From: Desulfotomaculum sp.
Lineage (GTDB): Bacteria > Bacillota > Desulfotomaculia > Desulfotomaculales > Ammonificaceae
Assembly (NCBI GenBank): GCA_012961725.1
Contig: DTYU01000270.1
Coordinates: 1 to 6,699, forward strand
Direction: 5' to 3'
Length of the DNA: 6,699 bases
The notes under the pieces were generated by a model, which saw only the letters and a program-made list of their open reading frames with translations, searched no databases and was not told where the DNA came from. Positions 5,848 to 6,699 of this stretch are shown here, piece by piece; the first letter of the stretch is position 1; the number at the start of each line of letters is the position of its first letter. Made by a program: the position numbers and the translations under genes.

Positions 5848-6384
5848 TCCATATCGAGAACTTGCAGCCGCCGAAGATGCTTCCGCACTTACATCAACAA
5901 AGTTATTAGCCAAGTTCTGACAGGAATTCTATATTCAGGCAGTGTGTGTCATAAATAGCCAATCTCCACCAATATTGACCAACTATTTTTCTTAATTCTA
6001 AATGATTCGCTAAATTTCGGCAAGCGGGAACTAATGGCATGTAGCTGGGGGAAAAACGGAATATCGTTGAATATTTTCCATAATGAGCCTGTATCGTGAT
6101 ATGTGTTGCGCAGATCCGTTTTTTTCTCACCGAGCAGTAATCGACAAAAAAACCGCTATAGGACATTGTAGTTCATGATGCAACCGCTTAAAGTAGAACC
6201 CAGGTAATCAAGTGCGGCCACGCTAAGACGTGACGGCGCACAATGCCGCCGCCAGCGGAGGTATTTTGAATCGAGTATGCGAGGCGTGCCGATGGAGCAT
6301 TTGGCGGATTGTCTGAGAATCAACTGTACGTTTTTGCAGTACCTGCCCAGTCAAAGCAATCGATCACCGTCTTCAAGAAAACCA
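5848..6384. other. Region with no supportable gene, mixed composition
   Basis: Composition falls from the GC-rich level of the cluster to near or below even in roughly 5900-6170, returns to moderate GC in about 6200-6350, then drops sharply. The longest frame is an 86-codon minus-strand stretch (6166-5906) without a ribosome binding site and without a recognisable protein pattern; neighbouring frames are broken by stops every 15-60 codons. I recognise no RNA gene, transposase or inverted-repeat boundary. It may be decayed coding sequence or a junction between chromosomal and acquired DNA. Confidence 0.5.
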
Positions 6385-6699
6385 TCATGATACCTCTGTT
6401 TTCGTCCCTGATAAAACTTTTTCTTGAGCAAGCATTTGGTTATAAGAAATTTCATATTTTTTTAGTTTTTTAAGATTATCTACTATGCTTTTTTTCAACT
6501 CTTTAACTTGATTGGTAAATTGTTTTATCTCACTTTCAATGCCTTTTATTTCATCTTCCGATAAGTTTACATCTTCTTTTTCACTTTCCTTTAAGCTTAT
6601 TTTTTGTTCTAAATTAAAAATTTCTTTATTTAACTTGTCTTTATTATTTTCAACTTCAATAATTTTTCTTTCAATATCTTTCCTTTTTTTATAAACATA
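6385..6699 (-). CDS. C-terminal part of an AT-rich coiled-coil protein (cut by window edge)
   Basis: Reading the minus strand from the right edge gives 104 uninterrupted codons ending in TGA at 6387-6385; the start lies beyond the window. The first visible residues are YVYKKRKDIERKIIEVE and the protein ends GTKTEVS. It is dominated by Lys, Glu, Ile, Leu and Asn with hydrophobics spaced as in a coiled coil, for example KDKLNKEIFNLEQKI and IKQFTNQVKELKKSI, over almost its whole length. The coding DNA is only about one quarter G+C and favours AAA, GAA, ATA and TTA codons, unlike every other gene here, which suggests recent transfer or a defence or mobile-element origin. The open frame at such low GC, where stops are frequent by chance, supports real coding. 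I do not recognise the family: coiled coils of this kind occur in ATPases, phage proteins, restriction systems and structural proteins. Confidence 0.7.
   Translation of the reverse strand, partial: YVYKKRKDIERKIIEVENNKDKLNKEIFNLEQKISLKESEKEDVNLSEDEIKGIESEIKQFTNQVKELKKSIVDNLKKLKKYEISYNQMLAQEKVLSGTKTEVS

Noticed and set aside
5664..5958. Plus-strand short frames through the copy B repeat
   Set aside because: They read through the hairpins and heptad tail and appear open only because of the repeat sequence; no start signal is convincing.
5906..6166. 86-codon minus-strand frame as a hypothetical gene
   Set aside because: No ribosome binding site precedes its ATG, the translation matches no pattern I know, and an overlapping frame of similar length is equally open.
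6230..6350. Possible decayed transposase with a helix-turn-helix-like stretch on the plus strand
   Set aside because: The resemblance is a few residues only, the frame is interrupted upstream, and no terminal inverted repeats or target duplication can be seen.
6320..6388. 22-codon minus-strand frame starting ATGATG, overlapping the stop of the coiled-coil gene
   Set aside because: The ATGA overlap is suggestive of coupling, but the peptide is very short, has no recognisable sequence and no supporting SD.

Overview
The window looks like chromosomal DNA from a GC-rich anaerobic Firmicute. Gene order, protein sequences and frequent GTG/TTG starts with strong Shine-Dalgarno sites suggest the Desulfotomaculum/Pelotomaculum/Desulforudis side of the Clostridia. 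This placement is inferred from recalled family resemblance, not from a search. About 5.6 kb of dense, GC-rich housekeeping sequence is followed by about 1 kb with little or no coding and then a very AT-rich right end.

Layout. Positions 4-116 hold a palindromic intergenic repeat flanked by 7-bp repeats. A plus-strand cluster follows: an HD-domain protein (166-825), secD (924-2156), secF (2210-3106), a small ACT-domain protein of the UPF0237 type (3118-3399) and a PFL-like UPF0210/DUF711 protein (3518-4879). A weak terminator lies at 4883-4918. A thymidylate synthase family gene (4944-5642, minus strand) converges on the cluster, starting at TTG behind a strong ribosome binding site and a probable extended -10 promoter. 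Upstream of it lies a second palindromic repeat (5737-5847) whose core differs from the left copy at one base. Positions 5848-6384 contain no gene I can defend. The minus-strand 3' end of an AT-rich, lysine/glutamate-rich coiled-coil gene (6385-6699) runs off the right edge.

How the genes work together. SecD and SecF form the membrane complex that uses the proton-motive force to help SecYEG/SecA export proteins. The HD protein may be co-transcribed with them but its substrate is unknown. The ACT and UPF0210 proteins are a recurrent neighbour pair of unknown function; an ACT domain suggests sensing of an amino acid or other small ligand. ThyA would make dTMP independently of the cluster.

I found no CRISPR array, tRNA, rRNA or complete mobile element. 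The least ordinary features are the paired palindrome/heptad elements, the divergent thymidylate synthase, the structured leader before the UPF0210 gene, and the compositional break at the right end, which could mark the edge of acquired DNA.
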